This document shows positions 1 through 7,581 of a stretch of 32,263 nucleotides of DNA, piece after piece; position 1 is the first letter of the stretch, and every line of letters starts with the position of its first letter. Source of the DNA: Elusimicrobiota bacterium (lineage in GTDB: Bacteria > Elusimicrobiota > Elusimicrobia > Elusimicrobiales > UBA9959); assembly GCA_009773155.1 (NCBI GenBank), contig WOVA01000039.1, positions 1-32,263 of the forward strand, read 5' to 3'. The notes below the pieces were generated by a model. That model searched no databases. It saw only the letters and a list, made by a program, of their open reading frames with translations, and was not told where the DNA came from. The position numbers and the translations under genes are program-made.

Positions 1-35
1 GGACGGAATAGCCCCGGTTTTCAAGGCAAAACAGG

Positions 36-92
36 TTTCATGCTCATTTTGCGTTGGAAACACGGGAAATTTCATGCTCATTTTGTATTGGA
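36..92. repeat. 23-bp direct repeat, two copies 34 bp apart
   Basis: Copies at 36-58 and 70-92 share TTTCATGCTCATTTTG followed by two differing bases and TTGGA (21 of 23 identical). Start-to-start spacing is 34 bp, just over three helical turns. They lie upstream of the permease gene and of a perfect TATAAT at 129-134, so a tandem operator is possible. The window begins at base 1, so further copies upstream cannot be excluded. Confidence 0.6.
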
Positions 93-128
93 TAATTCTG
101 GGTATTCCGGAGCCTCCTTTAATAAATA

Positions 129-134
129 TATAAT
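129..134 (+). promoter_or_regulatory. Possible -10 box for the permease gene
   Basis: TATAAT lies in an AT-rich stretch (121-137) about 50 bp before the permease start. No convincing -35 hexamer is found 16-18 bp upstream, so the call rests on the -10 match and the local AT richness within a GC-rich region. Confidence 0.35.
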
Positions 135-187
135 AGTACCTGTATTCCCGCGTGTGCGTCGTATCTCGCCCCGGCGGGACCTGAAAA

Positions 188-2206
188 ATGAATCCTCCTC
201 CTTCCTCCTCCGACAGGCCTTCGCTTAAAAAGGTCTTCGTACTCAGCACCGCGATGCTGAGCTTCATCTCTTTCTGGAAGGCCTCGGCCATAGTCCTGTG
301 CGACTTCGGCTCCAGCGCCTATTATTCCGGCGGCATAGCCATGAAGGCTTACGGCCCGGCCTTCCCCTGGTTCATACTGGGCGTCATGCTCTTCGCCGGC
401 GTGATGCTGGCGGTATATGTCGAGTCCTGCTCCATGTTCGTCCGCGGAGGCGTCTATGTCGTGGTTCGCCACGCCATGGGTAAGTTCGTGGCCAAAATAG
501 CGGTCTCGGCGCTGGTCTTCGATTACGTGCTGACCGGTCCGATAAGCGCCATAAGCGCCGGTCTCTACATCTCCTACCTGGCGAAAAGCCTCATGGGTAT
601 GGCCGGCGTCGAGGCTTCATTTTCCCCGAACATGCTGGCGGTGGTATTCGGCGTGGCGGTCATCTCCTATTTCTGGAAGGCCAATATCCGGGGAGTGAAG
701 GAATCGGGCGACACCAACGTTAAGATCGTCCTGTTCGTCGCCTTTATAGCGGCCGTGCTGCTGATCTGGTCCCTGTTAACCGTTTATGTCCGCGGTTTCA
801 CTCTGCCTCCCTTCAAGCTGGAGTTCAGCGATTACGCGCTGGGCTGGGCGAAGGACATTTCCTGGCTCAAGCCGGTGGGCATGATAGGGATATTCATGGC
901 CTTCGGCCACTCCATATTGGCCCTCAGCGGCCTGGAGAGCATGGCGCAGGTCTATCGCGAAATAGAGGATCCCAAGATCCCCAACCTTAAAAAGACCGCG
1001 ACCATAGTATTTCTTTTCAGCCTGCTTTTTACCGGCGTCCTGACCTTCCTCTCCGCGATCATCATACCGGCCGAGCGCATCGTCGGCGAGTATTCCGAGA
1101 ATCTTCTCAGCGGTCTCGCGCTGGAACTGCACGGGCCGTATTTCGCCAGGCTGGGGCTGCAGGTGCTGGTCGTCATCTCCGGCGGCCTCATACTGATGGG
1201 CGCCGTGAACACCTCCTTCGTCGGGGCCAACGGGATACTGAACCGCGTGGCCGAGGACGGCATCCTGCACGACTGGTTCCGCAAACTGCATCCGAAATAC
1301 GGGACTACCTCCCGGATAATCACCATGGTGGCGCTCCTGCAGATAACCATAATAATTATTTCAAGGGGCGACATCTTCCTGCTGGGTCAGGCTTACGCGT
1401 TCGGCGTGATGTGGAGCCTGATCTTCGACACCCTTTCCCTTGTGGTGCTCCGCTTCAAGGATACCGAATTCGAGCGCGAATGGCTGTTCCCTTTCAATAT
1501 CCGCGTCAAACGCTACCAGGTCCCGGTGGGGCTGATGGCCGTCCTGCTGGTGCTTCTTATAACCGGAACGATGAACCTCATTACCAAGCCGACGGCCACA
1601 GTCATGGGCCTCATTTTTACCGCCGCGTTCTTCACGATTTTCCAGGTCTCGGAGAAGATGAACGAAAAAAAGGCGACGCTGCACGTCGAAGACGAGGAGG
1701 CGGAGGAGAAGCTCAATCTCAAGAGTGAGGCCGATATCAACACCATCCTGCCCGAGCTCTCCAGGCCCAACCGCATACTGGTGCCGGCCCGCAACCCCGA
1801 CAACCTTGTCCACCTCAAGCAGATACTCAAGACCGTGGACGACTCGACCACCGATATAATCGTTCTTTCCGCCAAGGTCACCAAGAACATGGAGTTCGGC
1901 CGCGAGGAGAACCCGGTCACCGACGAGGACAAGGACCTGTTCCGCAACGTGGTGCTGATGGCCGAGAAGTACGGCAAGACGGTCAAGCCTATGCTGGTCT
2001 TCTCCAACGATCCTTTCCTCTCGATAGCGCAGGTGGCCTACGCCGCCCGCGTCAGCGAGATCGTCATGGGCGTCTCCGGCTCCGTCGGCGCGGAGATACA
2101 GCTGGAGAAACTGGCCATGGCCTGGGGCATGCTGCAGAAAGAGGACGGGCTGTCGGTTAAGGCCAGGGTCATCTGGCAGGGCCGCGAGATGAGCTACAAA
2201 CTTTGA
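188..2206 (+). CDS. APC-superfamily amino acid permease with C-terminal cytosolic domain
   Basis: This 672-residue protein is probably an inner-membrane amino acid transporter. Residues ~15-490 carry about twelve hydrophobic segments in the pattern of the amino acid-polyamine-organocation family, with the early glycine-rich stretch (FGSSAYYSGG) typical of the first helix break. Residues ~500-672 are hydrophilic; the segment starting NRILVPARNP, with alternating beta strands and a late GVSGSVG stretch, resembles a universal stress protein domain, a fusion known in several APC permeases. The substrate cannot be read from the sequence. The ATG at 188 has no strong Shine-Dalgarno sequence. It is followed 17 bp later by def, but the two have no obvious functional link. 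Confidence 0.85.
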   Translation: MNPPPSSSDRPSLKKVFVLSTAMLSFISFWKASAIVLCDFGSSAYYSGGIAMKAYGPAFPWFILGVMLFAGVMLAVYVESCSMFVRGGVYVVVRHAMGKFVAKIAVSALVFDYVLTGPISAISAGLYISYLAKSLMGMAGVEASFSPNMLAVVFGVAVISYFWKANIRGVKESGDTNVKIVLFVAFIAAVLLIWSLLTVYVRGFTLPPFKLEFSDYALGWAKDISWLKPVGMIGIFMAFGHSILALSGLESMAQVYREIEDPKIPNLKKTATIVFLFSLLFTGVLTFLSAIIIPAERIVGEYSENLLSGLALELHGPYFARLGLQVLVVISGGLILMGAVNTSFVGANGILNRVAEDGILHDWFRKLHPKYGTTSRIITMVALLQITIIIISRGDIFLLGQAYAFGVMWSLIFDTLSLVVLRFKDTEFEREWLFPFNIRVKRYQVPVGLMAVLLVLLITGTMNLITKPTATVMGLIFTAAFFTIFQVSEKMNEKKATLHVEDEEAEEKLNLKSEADINTILPELSRPNRILVPARNPDNLVHLKQILKTVDDSTTDIIVLSAKVTKNMEFGREENPVTDEDKDLFRNVVLMAEKYGKTVKPMLVFSNDPFLSIAQVAYAARVSEIVMGVSGSVGAEIQLEKLAMAWGMLQKEDGLSVKARVIWQGREMSYKL

Positions 2207-2223
2207 GGTAACGGACCCTGAAT

Positions 2224-2787
2224 ATGGCGATAAGACGCATCTGCAAGTACGGCGAGAAGATACTCGCCAAAAAGACCGGGCCGGTCGATTTTAGGGCTCT
2301 CAGGCCTTCGCTGCCGGCGCTGCTCGCCGACATGTTCGACACCATGGATATAGTCGGCGGGGCGGGCCTGGCCGCCAACCAGATAGGCCTCGACATGCGC
2401 CTCGCGGTCATAAAGGTGACGCGCGAAGAGGACGAGCTGCGGGTGGTCATCATAAACCCGGAGGTCGTCTCCGGCTCCGACATCGTGGAAGAGGACGAGG
2501 GCTGCCTGTCCTTCCCCGGGCTTTTCGCGAAGATAAAACGTTTTTCCAAGGTGAAGGTCCGCGCCCTCAACGAGAAGGGCATGCCGGTCGAGATCACGGC
2601 CGAGGGCCTGCTGGCCAAGGCGCTGCAGCACGAGATAGACCATCTCGACGGCGTGGTCTTCATAGACCGCCTGCCGGTGCTGACCCGGCTCAAGCTCAAG
2701 CCTGTGCTGATGCGACTCAAGCGCCAGTGGAAGAAGACCGACGAGAGCCGCATATCGCGCGGCCCCGCCAGGGACGGCTCAAAATGA
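2224..2787 (+). CDS. def: Peptide deformylase
   Basis: Removes the formyl group from the N-terminal methionine of new proteins. The 187-residue product carries all three family motifs: GGAGLAANQ (residues 45-53), EGCLS (92-96) and HEIDH (136-140). Cys94, His136 and His140 should bind the metal and Glu137 act in catalysis. The C-terminal ~35 residues are basic and extend past the core. The stop codon overlaps the fmt start in an ATGA at 2784-2787, the classic def-fmt pairing of formyl removal and formyl addition. Confidence 0.97.
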   Translation: MAIRRICKYGEKILAKKTGPVDFRALRPSLPALLADMFDTMDIVGGAGLAANQIGLDMRLAVIKVTREEDELRVVIINPEVVSGSDIVEEDEGCLSFPGLFAKIKRFSKVKVRALNEKGMPVEITAEGLLAKALQHEIDHLDGVVFIDRLPVLTRLKLKPVLMRLKRQWKKTDESRISRGPARDGSK

Positions 2788-3782
2788 GCGGCCCCCGGCT
2801 GGTTTTCCTGGGCACGCCCGGGACCGCCTGCCCGTTCCTTGAATCGCTGGTCTCGGCCGGTTTCGAGGTAGCCGGGGTCATAGCCCAGCCCGACCGTCCC
2901 GTCGGGCGCGGCATGAAGATGTGCTGCCCCCCCGTCAAGAATTCCGCGCTCGCCCTGAACCTTCCCGTATTCCAGCCCGCGTCGGGAGCGGAACTGCGCG
3001 AGGCGGTCGCGGCACTCAAGCCCGACCTCGGCGTGGTGGTGGCCTACGGCCGCCTCATAAAGAAAGAAGTCCTCTCCCTTCCCCCGCTCGGCTTCATAAA
3101 TCTCCATTTTTCGCTGCTGCCCAGGTACCGCGGCGCCGCGCCTGTGCAGTGGTCGCTTATCAACGGCGAGACGGAGACCGGCGTGACCGTCTTTCGCCTG
3201 GACGAGGGCATGGATACCGGCCCCGTCGTCGCCTCGGTCCGCACGCCGGTGGACCCGGCCGAGGACGCGCCCGCGCTTTTCGCCCGCCTGACGGAGCTGG
3301 GACGGGCGCTCCTGGTCTCGTCCGTCAGGGAGATAGGGGCGGGCCGCGCCTCCTTCACTCCGCAGTCCGGGGAGCCGTCTCACGCCCCCAAGATACGGCC
3401 GGCCCTCTCTTTTCTCTCCCCGTCGATGACGCCCGCCGCGGCGTTCGATCTTTTTCGCGGTCTGGCCTGCGGTCCCCGCGCCCGCTTCGCGACGCCGGCC
3501 GGGATGACGGTGCAGGTGCTGAAAGCTTCGCTCCGGCCCCCGACCGTGGACACTATACCTCATGGTGTCCACGGCGCCGGCGTCCCGGGCACGGTAGGCC
3601 ACGTTGAGCCCGGCAGAGGATTTTTTGTAAGATTCACCGGCGGGAGTCTGTTCCTGGAGGAGCTTAAACCGGAAGGGCGCGGCCCCGTCGGCGCGGCCGA
3701 TTTTCTCAACGGCGCCCGGCTCGTCCCCGGCGACGCTCTCATAGTTCCGCCGACCGCCGGAGGCGAAGGTCCCCATAAATGA
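2784..3782 (+). CDS. fmt: Methionyl-tRNA formyltransferase
   Basis: Formylates initiator Met-tRNA with 10-formyl-THF. I start it at the ATG overlapping the def stop (332 residues); an in-frame ATG at 2727 lies inside def and would add 19 unrelated residues. The N-terminal domain has the Rossmann start VFLGTP, the catalytic Asn107, His109 and Asp144, and the signature SLLPRYRGAAPVQW. The C-terminal OB-like domain is shorter and more divergent. Residues ~254-264 are encoded by a palindrome (3544-3574) related to intergenic repeats of this region and appear as an insertion before the conserved PGTV stretch. The stop overlaps the next start at 3779-3782. Confidence 0.96.
   Translation: MSGPRLVFLGTPGTACPFLESLVSAGFEVAGVIAQPDRPVGRGMKMCCPPVKNSALALNLPVFQPASGAELREAVAALKPDLGVVVAYGRLIKKEVLSLPPLGFINLHFSLLPRYRGAAPVQWSLINGETETGVTVFRLDEGMDTGPVVASVRTPVDPAEDAPALFARLTELGRALLVSSVREIGAGRASFTPQSGEPSHAPKIRPALSFLSPSMTPAAAFDLFRGLACGPRARFATPAGMTVQVLKASLRPPTVDTIPHGVHGAGVPGTVGHVEPGRGFFVRFTGGSLFLEELKPEGRGPVGAADFLNGARLVPGDALIVPPTAGGEGPHK
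3544..3574 (+). repeat. R3 palindrome inside fmt
   Basis: CCGTGGACAC (3544-3553) and GTGTCCACGG (3565-3574) form a perfect 10-bp inverted repeat. The interior (ACACTATACCTCATGGTGT) matches the intergenic R3 core ACACCATGCCGCATGGTGT at 15 of 19 positions. It keeps the fmt reading frame and encodes roughly VDTIPHGVHG. Confidence 0.65.
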
Positions 3783-4777
3783 AAAAAGTCATAGACACTA
3801 TCAGGAAAGTCCAGGAAGACATCCCGATAAATTTCGCCTTCATCGCCAAGATAAGTTCGCTGGCGTTGTTCGTCTTCCTGCTCACCTTTCTCTCCTTCTC
3901 GTGGACGATGCAGACCGTCATCCACCACCGCAAGGATGTCATAGTCCCCGACATAAAGGGCAAGTCCTCCGTCAACGCGCTGCAGCTGCTCTCCGAGAAC
4001 GACCTGGCCATGCGCATAGGCGGCTACGAGTTCAACGAGGGCGTACCGATCGCCACCGTGCTGCGCCAGCATCCCGCCGCCGGCACCACCGTGCGCGAGG
4101 GCAAGATCATAACGGTCGTCTTCAGCCAGGGCGGCGAATCGGTCTTCGTGCCCAACCTGATAGGCCTGCCCCTGCGCAACGCCGAACTTTTCCTGCGCCA
4201 GCGCCAACTGCTGCTGGGTTCGGTCAGCGAGTCCTATTCCCTCAAGGCGGACAAAGGCACCGTGCTTTTGCAGGACCCCAAGCCGGAGATCAGCGTCGGC
4301 AAGAGCCAGATGGTCAGCGTCGTGGTTTCGGCCGGCAACCCGCCCTCCGGCATCAACCTGATGCCGGATTTCAGGCAGAAGAAGGCCGACGACGCCTACG
4401 CCTGGGCGGCGACCTCCGGCCTGAACATCAATATTCTCGAGGACGCGTCCTCGCTCTTCCCGCGCGGCACCATCATCGACCAGGCCCCGCCGCCGGACAC
4501 CGTGGTCTCGCAGGAGAGCCGTATCAACCTCACGGTCAGCGCGCGCTCCGTCTCGGCCGAGCCCGAGCTGGAGTACCACGTGCGCTACGAGGCGCCCCAG
4601 AGCGGCGTGCAGCGCCATATAAGGATAGTCTCCGTCAGCAAGTCGGGCGACAAGGAGATCTTCAACGGCCTGCGCGACCCCGGCTCCAAGATAGACCTCA
4701 CGATACCTTTCGGCAGCGCCGACAAGATCCGCATCTTCGTCAACGGCATCCTCGTAGAAGAGCGCCCTGTAAAATGA
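3779..4777 (+). CDS. Membrane-anchored PASTA-domain protein (no kinase domain)
   Basis: A 332-residue bitopic protein: a short cytoplasmic tail, one membrane segment at ~19-42, then three PASTA repeats at about 53-118 (beginning VIVPDIKGKS), 120-188 (FVPNLIGLPL) and 190-255 (LMPDFRQKKA). A C-terminal region (~257-332) is predicted beta-rich and unassigned. PASTA domains bind muropeptides or peptidoglycan in PrkC/Stk kinases and class B PBPs. Neither a kinase nor a transpeptidase domain is present. It overlaps fmt (3779-3782) and rpe (4774-4777) by 4 bp each. In Firmicutes the fmt-rpe interval holds the PASTA kinase PrkC, so this gene occupies that position with only the sensor half. A role in envelope sensing or cell-wall enzyme control is inference. 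Confidence 0.88.
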   Translation: MKKVIDTIRKVQEDIPINFAFIAKISSLALFVFLLTFLSFSWTMQTVIHHRKDVIVPDIKGKSSVNALQLLSENDLAMRIGGYEFNEGVPIATVLRQHPAAGTTVREGKIITVVFSQGGESVFVPNLIGLPLRNAELFLRQRQLLLGSVSESYSLKADKGTVLLQDPKPEISVGKSQMVSVVVSAGNPPSGINLMPDFRQKKADDAYAWAATSGLNINILEDASSLFPRGTIIDQAPPPDTVVSQESRINLTVSARSVSAEPELEYHVRYEAPQSGVQRHIRIVSVSKSGDKEIFNGLRDPGSKIDLTIPFGSADKIRIFVNGILVEERPVK

Positions 4778-5451
4778 ACTTCCCGCTGCCCGATGGAAGA
4801 ATAGCCGTGGTGCCGTCGGTGCTGTCGGCCGACTTCACGAGGCTCGGCGCCGAGCTCCGGCGCGTGCGGCCCCATTCCGACTGGGTGCAGCTCGACGTGA
4901 TGGACGGCCGCTTCGTCCCCAATATCAGCTTCGGCCCCCATGTAGGCGCGGCGGTGGCCCGCGCTTCCGGCCTGCCCGTGGACGCGCACCTGATGGTGGA
5001 GCGGCCGGGCGACCTGGTGGAGGCCTTCGCCCGCGCCGGCTGCGGCCTCATCACCGTCCATTACGAATCCCGCGGCGCCCTGGCCGCGCTGAAGAAGATA
5101 AAGTCGCTCGGCCTGCGGGCCGGCCTCGCCGTCAAGCCGGCCACCCCGCTGGCCGGTCCCCTGCGCCTGCTGCCCATGCTGGACCTTTTCCTGGTCATGA
5201 CCGTGGAGCCCGGTTTCGGCGGCCAGAAGTTCATCTCCGGGATGCTGCCGCGCATAAAAGCCGTCCGCGCCGCGATAAAGAAGTCCGGCCGGCCGGTCTG
5301 GCTGCAGGCGGACGGCGGCATAAACGCGGAGACCGCCCCGCTGGCCGTAAGGGCCGGGGCCGATTCGCTGGTGGCCGGCAGCGCTTTGTTTTCGTCCGGC
5401 AATCTTGTAGAATTTACCCGCGCGCTCAGGGGGAGCCGCGGGGGTCGCTGA
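4774..5451 (+). CDS. rpe: Ribulose-phosphate 3-epimerase
   Basis: Interconverts ribulose 5-phosphate and xylulose 5-phosphate in the pentose phosphate pathway. The start is the ATG overlapping the PASTA gene stop (225 residues, normal length); the frame stays open far upstream but only as a shadow of the PASTA gene. Visible motifs are PSVLSADF, LDVMDGRFVPN (Asp41 in the metal site), DAHLMVERP (His72), MTVEPGFGGQKFI and the C-terminal phosphate-binding ADGGIN...AGADSLVAGSA. The TIM-barrel motifs are complete. The stop is 1 bp from the response regulator start. Confidence 0.97.
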   Translation: MNFPLPDGRIAVVPSVLSADFTRLGAELRRVRPHSDWVQLDVMDGRFVPNISFGPHVGAAVARASGLPVDAHLMVERPGDLVEAFARAGCGLITVHYESRGALAALKKIKSLGLRAGLAVKPATPLAGPLRLLPMLDLFLVMTVEPGFGGQKFISGMLPRIKAVRAAIKKSGRPVWLQADGGINAETAPLAVRAGADSLVAGSALFSSGNLVEFTRALRGSRGGR

Positions 5452-5452
5452 A

Positions 5453-5824
5453 ATGGCAAAAAAAGTCCTTATAATCGATGACGAGCCGATGATCGTGAAG
5501 GTGCTCAGCCTTCGCTTCGAGCAGTCCGGTTATGAAATAGCCTCCGCCTTCAACGGCGAGGAGGGCCTGGAGGCCGTGAAGAAAGAGAAGCCCGACCTCA
5601 TCCTCCTCGACATCGGCCTCCCGGTCATAGACGGCAACACGCTCTGCGAGCTGATAAAGAACGACAAGGACCTCAAGCATATCCCCATCATAATGCTCAC
5701 CGGCAAGAAGCTGGTCGGCGACATGGAAGACGCCTTCAAGGCGGGCGCCGACATCTACGTCAACAAGCCTTACGACTGGCACCGGCTGCTGGAGCACGTG
5801 ACGAAGCTGGTAGGGCCGGCCTGA
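5453..5824 (+). CDS. Stand-alone CheY-like response regulator receiver
   Basis: A 123-residue single-domain receiver with no output domain. The acidic pair Asp9/Asp10, phospho-acceptor Asp53 (ILLDIGLP), Thr83 (MLTGKK) and Lys105 (VNKPYDW) are all in place, so it should accept phosphate. It starts 1 bp after the rpe stop, so it is probably co-transcribed with def-fmt-PASTA-rpe. No histidine kinase gene is in the window, so the partner is unknown. A signalling output by protein contact, as for CheY or Spo0F, is inference. Confidence 0.93.
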   Translation: MAKKVLIIDDEPMIVKVLSLRFEQSGYEIASAFNGEEGLEAVKKEKPDLILLDIGLPVIDGNTLCELIKNDKDLKHIPIIMLTGKKLVGDMEDAFKAGADIYVNKPYDWHRLLEHVTKLVGPA

Positions 5825-5858
5825 CCCCCCCCAGCAGCATTCGCAAAAGTCCCGGAAA

Positions 5859-5869
5859 TATAATATAAT
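5859..5869 (+). promoter_or_regulatory. Probable promoter (-10) of the rpsP operon
   Basis: Two overlapping perfect TATAAT boxes (5859-5864 and 5864-5869) lie between the response regulator stop and rpsP. The best -35 is TTCGCA at 5840-5845, which is weak. Transcription would start near 5875, giving a leader of about 65 nt. Confidence 0.55.
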
Positions 5870-5876
5870 TACAGGA

Positions 5877-5903
5877 CGCGGTCCCTGCGGGCCGCGGGTT
5901 TTT
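5877..5903 (+). terminator. Leader hairpin with short T-run before rpsP (possible attenuator)
   Basis: An 8-bp stem including one G-T pair (5877-5884 with 5889-5896, loop CTGC) is followed by GG and five T's at 5899-5903. It sits right after the predicted transcription start, so it could be an attenuator or a structured ribosomal-protein leader, or a terminator for the upstream operon. Confidence 0.4.
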
Positions 5904-5926
5904 CACGATTTCTTAAACGCAGATCC

Positions 5927-5932
5927 AGGAGG
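5927..5932 (+). promoter_or_regulatory. Strong ribosome binding site of rpsP
   Basis: AGGAGG, 6 nt before the rpsP ATG, is one of the best Shine-Dalgarno matches in the window. It confirms the rpsP start. Confidence 0.8.
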
Positions 5933-5938
5933 AGTATT

Positions 5939-6202
5939 ATGGCAGTAGTTTTAAGGCTTCAGCGGTTCGGCAAGCGGGTACAGCCCCATTACCGCGTGGT
6001 GGTCATAGAGCGGAACCGCGGTCCCCACGGCAAGCCGCTGGAGATCATAGGGCATTACAACCCCAAGGCCGACAAGGACAAGGAGAAGATCACCCTCGAT
6101 ATCTCCAAGACCGACCGCTGGCTCAAGAACGGCGCCAAGCCGTCCCAGACCGTCGGTAACCTGATAAACAAGGCCCGCAAGCTCATAGAGCCCCAGGCCT
6201 GA
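5939..6202 (+). CDS. rpsP: 30S ribosomal protein bS16
   Basis: An 87-residue small-subunit protein with the family N-terminus MAVVLRLQRFGKRVQPHYRV and the conserved IGHYNPKAD and DRWLKNGAKPSQTV stretches. Length is normal. It is the first gene of the conserved rpsP-khpA-trmD-rplS cluster, with its own promoter and strong ribosome binding site, so it probably opens a translation operon through yraN. Confidence 0.98.
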   Translation: MAVVLRLQRFGKRVQPHYRVVVIERNRGPHGKPLEIIGHYNPKADKDKEKITLDISKTDRWLKNGAKPSQTVGNLINKARKLIEPQA

Positions 6203-6223
6203 TATCCGTAAGGGGACCGAAAC

Positions 6224-6451
6224 ATGAAAGAACTGGTCACTTATATGGTCAACGCCCTGGTCGACGACAACCAGGGAGTGAAGCTTTCGATGTCGGAGGA
6301 CGGCGGCGTGGTGCGCTTCAGGCTCAGCGTCTCGGCGTCCGACAGGGGTAAGGTCATAGGCCGGGAGGGCCGCACCATCAAGGCGATGCGCTCCCTGCTG
6401 CAGGCCTCGGCCGAGAAAGAAGGCAAGAAAGTTTTTCTCGACATAGTGTGA
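6224..6451 (+). CDS. khpA: KH-domain RNA-binding protein KhpA
   Basis: A 75-residue protein made of a single KH domain with the GxxG loop in VIGREGRTIKAMR. KhpA (YlqC) proteins bind RNA, often with KhpB/Jag, and affect cell-size and envelope gene expression in Gram-positive bacteria. The position after rpsP is the standard one. The usual next gene, rimM, is missing: trmD starts only 4 bp after the khpA stop. Confidence 0.95.
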   Translation: MKELVTYMVNALVDDNQGVKLSMSEDGGVVRFRLSVSASDRGKVIGREGRTIKAMRSLLQASAEKEGKKVFLDIV

Positions 6452-6455
6452 ACGG

Positions 6456-7118
6456 ATGAGGGTAGACGTCGTCACCCTCTTTCCGGAACTGGTGGACGGT
6501 CCCCTCTCCGGCAGCATAGTCGGAAGGGCCAGGGCGAGGAAACTGCTCGAACTGGGCTTCTCCAACCCCAGGGATTTCACCGGGGACAGGCACCGCACCG
6601 TCGACGACAGGCCCTACGGCGGCGGACCCGGGATGCTGATGATGGCCGAGCCGCTCTGCCAGGCCGTCAGGGCGGTGAAGAAGCGCGGCTCCAGGGTGAT
6701 CTTCCTGACCCCGCGCGGGCGGAAGTTCGACCAGCGGCTGGCCCGCGAGCTCTCTAAGGAAAAGCGGCTGGTGCTGGTCTGCGGGCATTACGAGGGCGTG
6801 GACGAGAGGGCCCATTCGCTGGCCGACGACGAGCTCTCACTGGGAGATTTCGTCCTGACCGGCGGCGAGCCCGCCGCGGTGGCGGTGATAGACGCGCTGA
6901 CGCGGCTGCTGCCGGGCGTCCTTAAGAAGTCCGACGCGGCGGAGAAGGAGTCGTTCACCGAGCCGCTGCTGGAGGCGCCGCAGTATACCAGGCCCGCGGT
7001 CTGGCGGGGCAAAAAGGTGCCGGCGGTGCTGATGAGCGGCGATCACGCGGCGATAGAGGCCTGGAGGGCGAAGGAAGCCCTGAAACTGACCAGGAAGAAG
7101 AGACCCGATTTACTTTAG
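6456..7118 (+). CDS. trmD: tRNA (guanine-N1-)-methyltransferase
   Basis: Methylates G37 of tRNAs with G36, preventing +1 frameshifting. The 220-residue protein shows the SPOUT features: MRVDVVTLFPEL, the GGGPGM loop, LTPRGR, the CGHYEGVDERA stretch and the SLGDFVLTGGEPAA knot motif. It is somewhat shorter than the usual ~240-250 residues; the C-terminal DNA/tRNA-binding part is compact but ends with the expected GDHAAIEAWR. It lies between khpA and rplS without rimM. Confidence 0.97.
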   Translation: MRVDVVTLFPELVDGPLSGSIVGRARARKLLELGFSNPRDFTGDRHRTVDDRPYGGGPGMLMMAEPLCQAVRAVKKRGSRVIFLTPRGRKFDQRLARELSKEKRLVLVCGHYEGVDERAHSLADDELSLGDFVLTGGEPAAVAVIDALTRLLPGVLKKSDAAEKESFTEPLLEAPQYTRPAVWRGKKVPAVLMSGDHAAIEAWRAKEALKLTRKKRPDLL

Positions 7119-7130
7119 AATGGAGGAAGT

Positions 7131-7565
7131 ATGGAACAACTGCAGAAACATCTCGGACTGAAGCCCGGCAAATTCGATTTCAGGCCCGGCGACACGGTCA
7201 AGGTCCACACGAAGGTAGTGGAGGGCGACAGCGAGCGCATCCAGATCTTCGACGGAACCGTCATCGCCCGCCGCGGCAGCGGCATCTCCTCGACCTTCAC
7301 CGTGCGCAAGATCTCTTACGGCGTGGGCGTGGAGCGCGTCTTCCCGATACACTCCCCCCGCATCGACAGGATCGAGCTGGTCAAGTCCGGCAAGGTCCGC
7401 CGCTCCAAGATCTATTATCTGCGCGAGCTCTCCGGTAAGGCCGCCCGCCTCGCCGAGCTTAAGGACGACAACGCCAAGTCTCCCCAGGCCGTCAAGCCCG
7501 AGGCCGCGGCGCCCGCTCCGGCGCCGGCTCCGGCTCCGGCCGTCCAGCCCGACGCCCAGAAGTAA
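7131..7565 (+). CDS. rplS: 50S ribosomal protein bL19 with Ala/Pro tail
   Basis: Large-subunit protein at the 30S-50S interface. Residues ~1-115 are a normal L19 with [24 protein letters not shown] and the [12 protein letters not shown] stretch. Residues ~118-144 are an added low-complexity tail of alternating Ala and Pro, a flexible extension not needed for the fold. GGAGG lies 5-6 bp before the ATG, 12 bp after trmD. Confidence 0.97.
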   Translation: MEQLQKHLGLKPGKFDFRPGDTVKVHTKVVEGDSERIQIFDGTVIARRGSGISSTFTVRKISYGVGVERVFPIHSPRIDRIELVKSGKVRRSKIYYLRELSGKAARLAELKDDNAKSPQAVKPEAAAPAPAPAPAPAVQPDAQK

Positions 7566-7581
7566 GCCACAGAAGGTTCCG

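Noticed and set aside
2169-3776. Long minus-strand open frame (535 codons) opposite def and fmt
   Set aside because: Antisense shadow of two well-supported genes in GC-rich DNA; the translation is low-complexity Arg/Gly-rich with no family motif.
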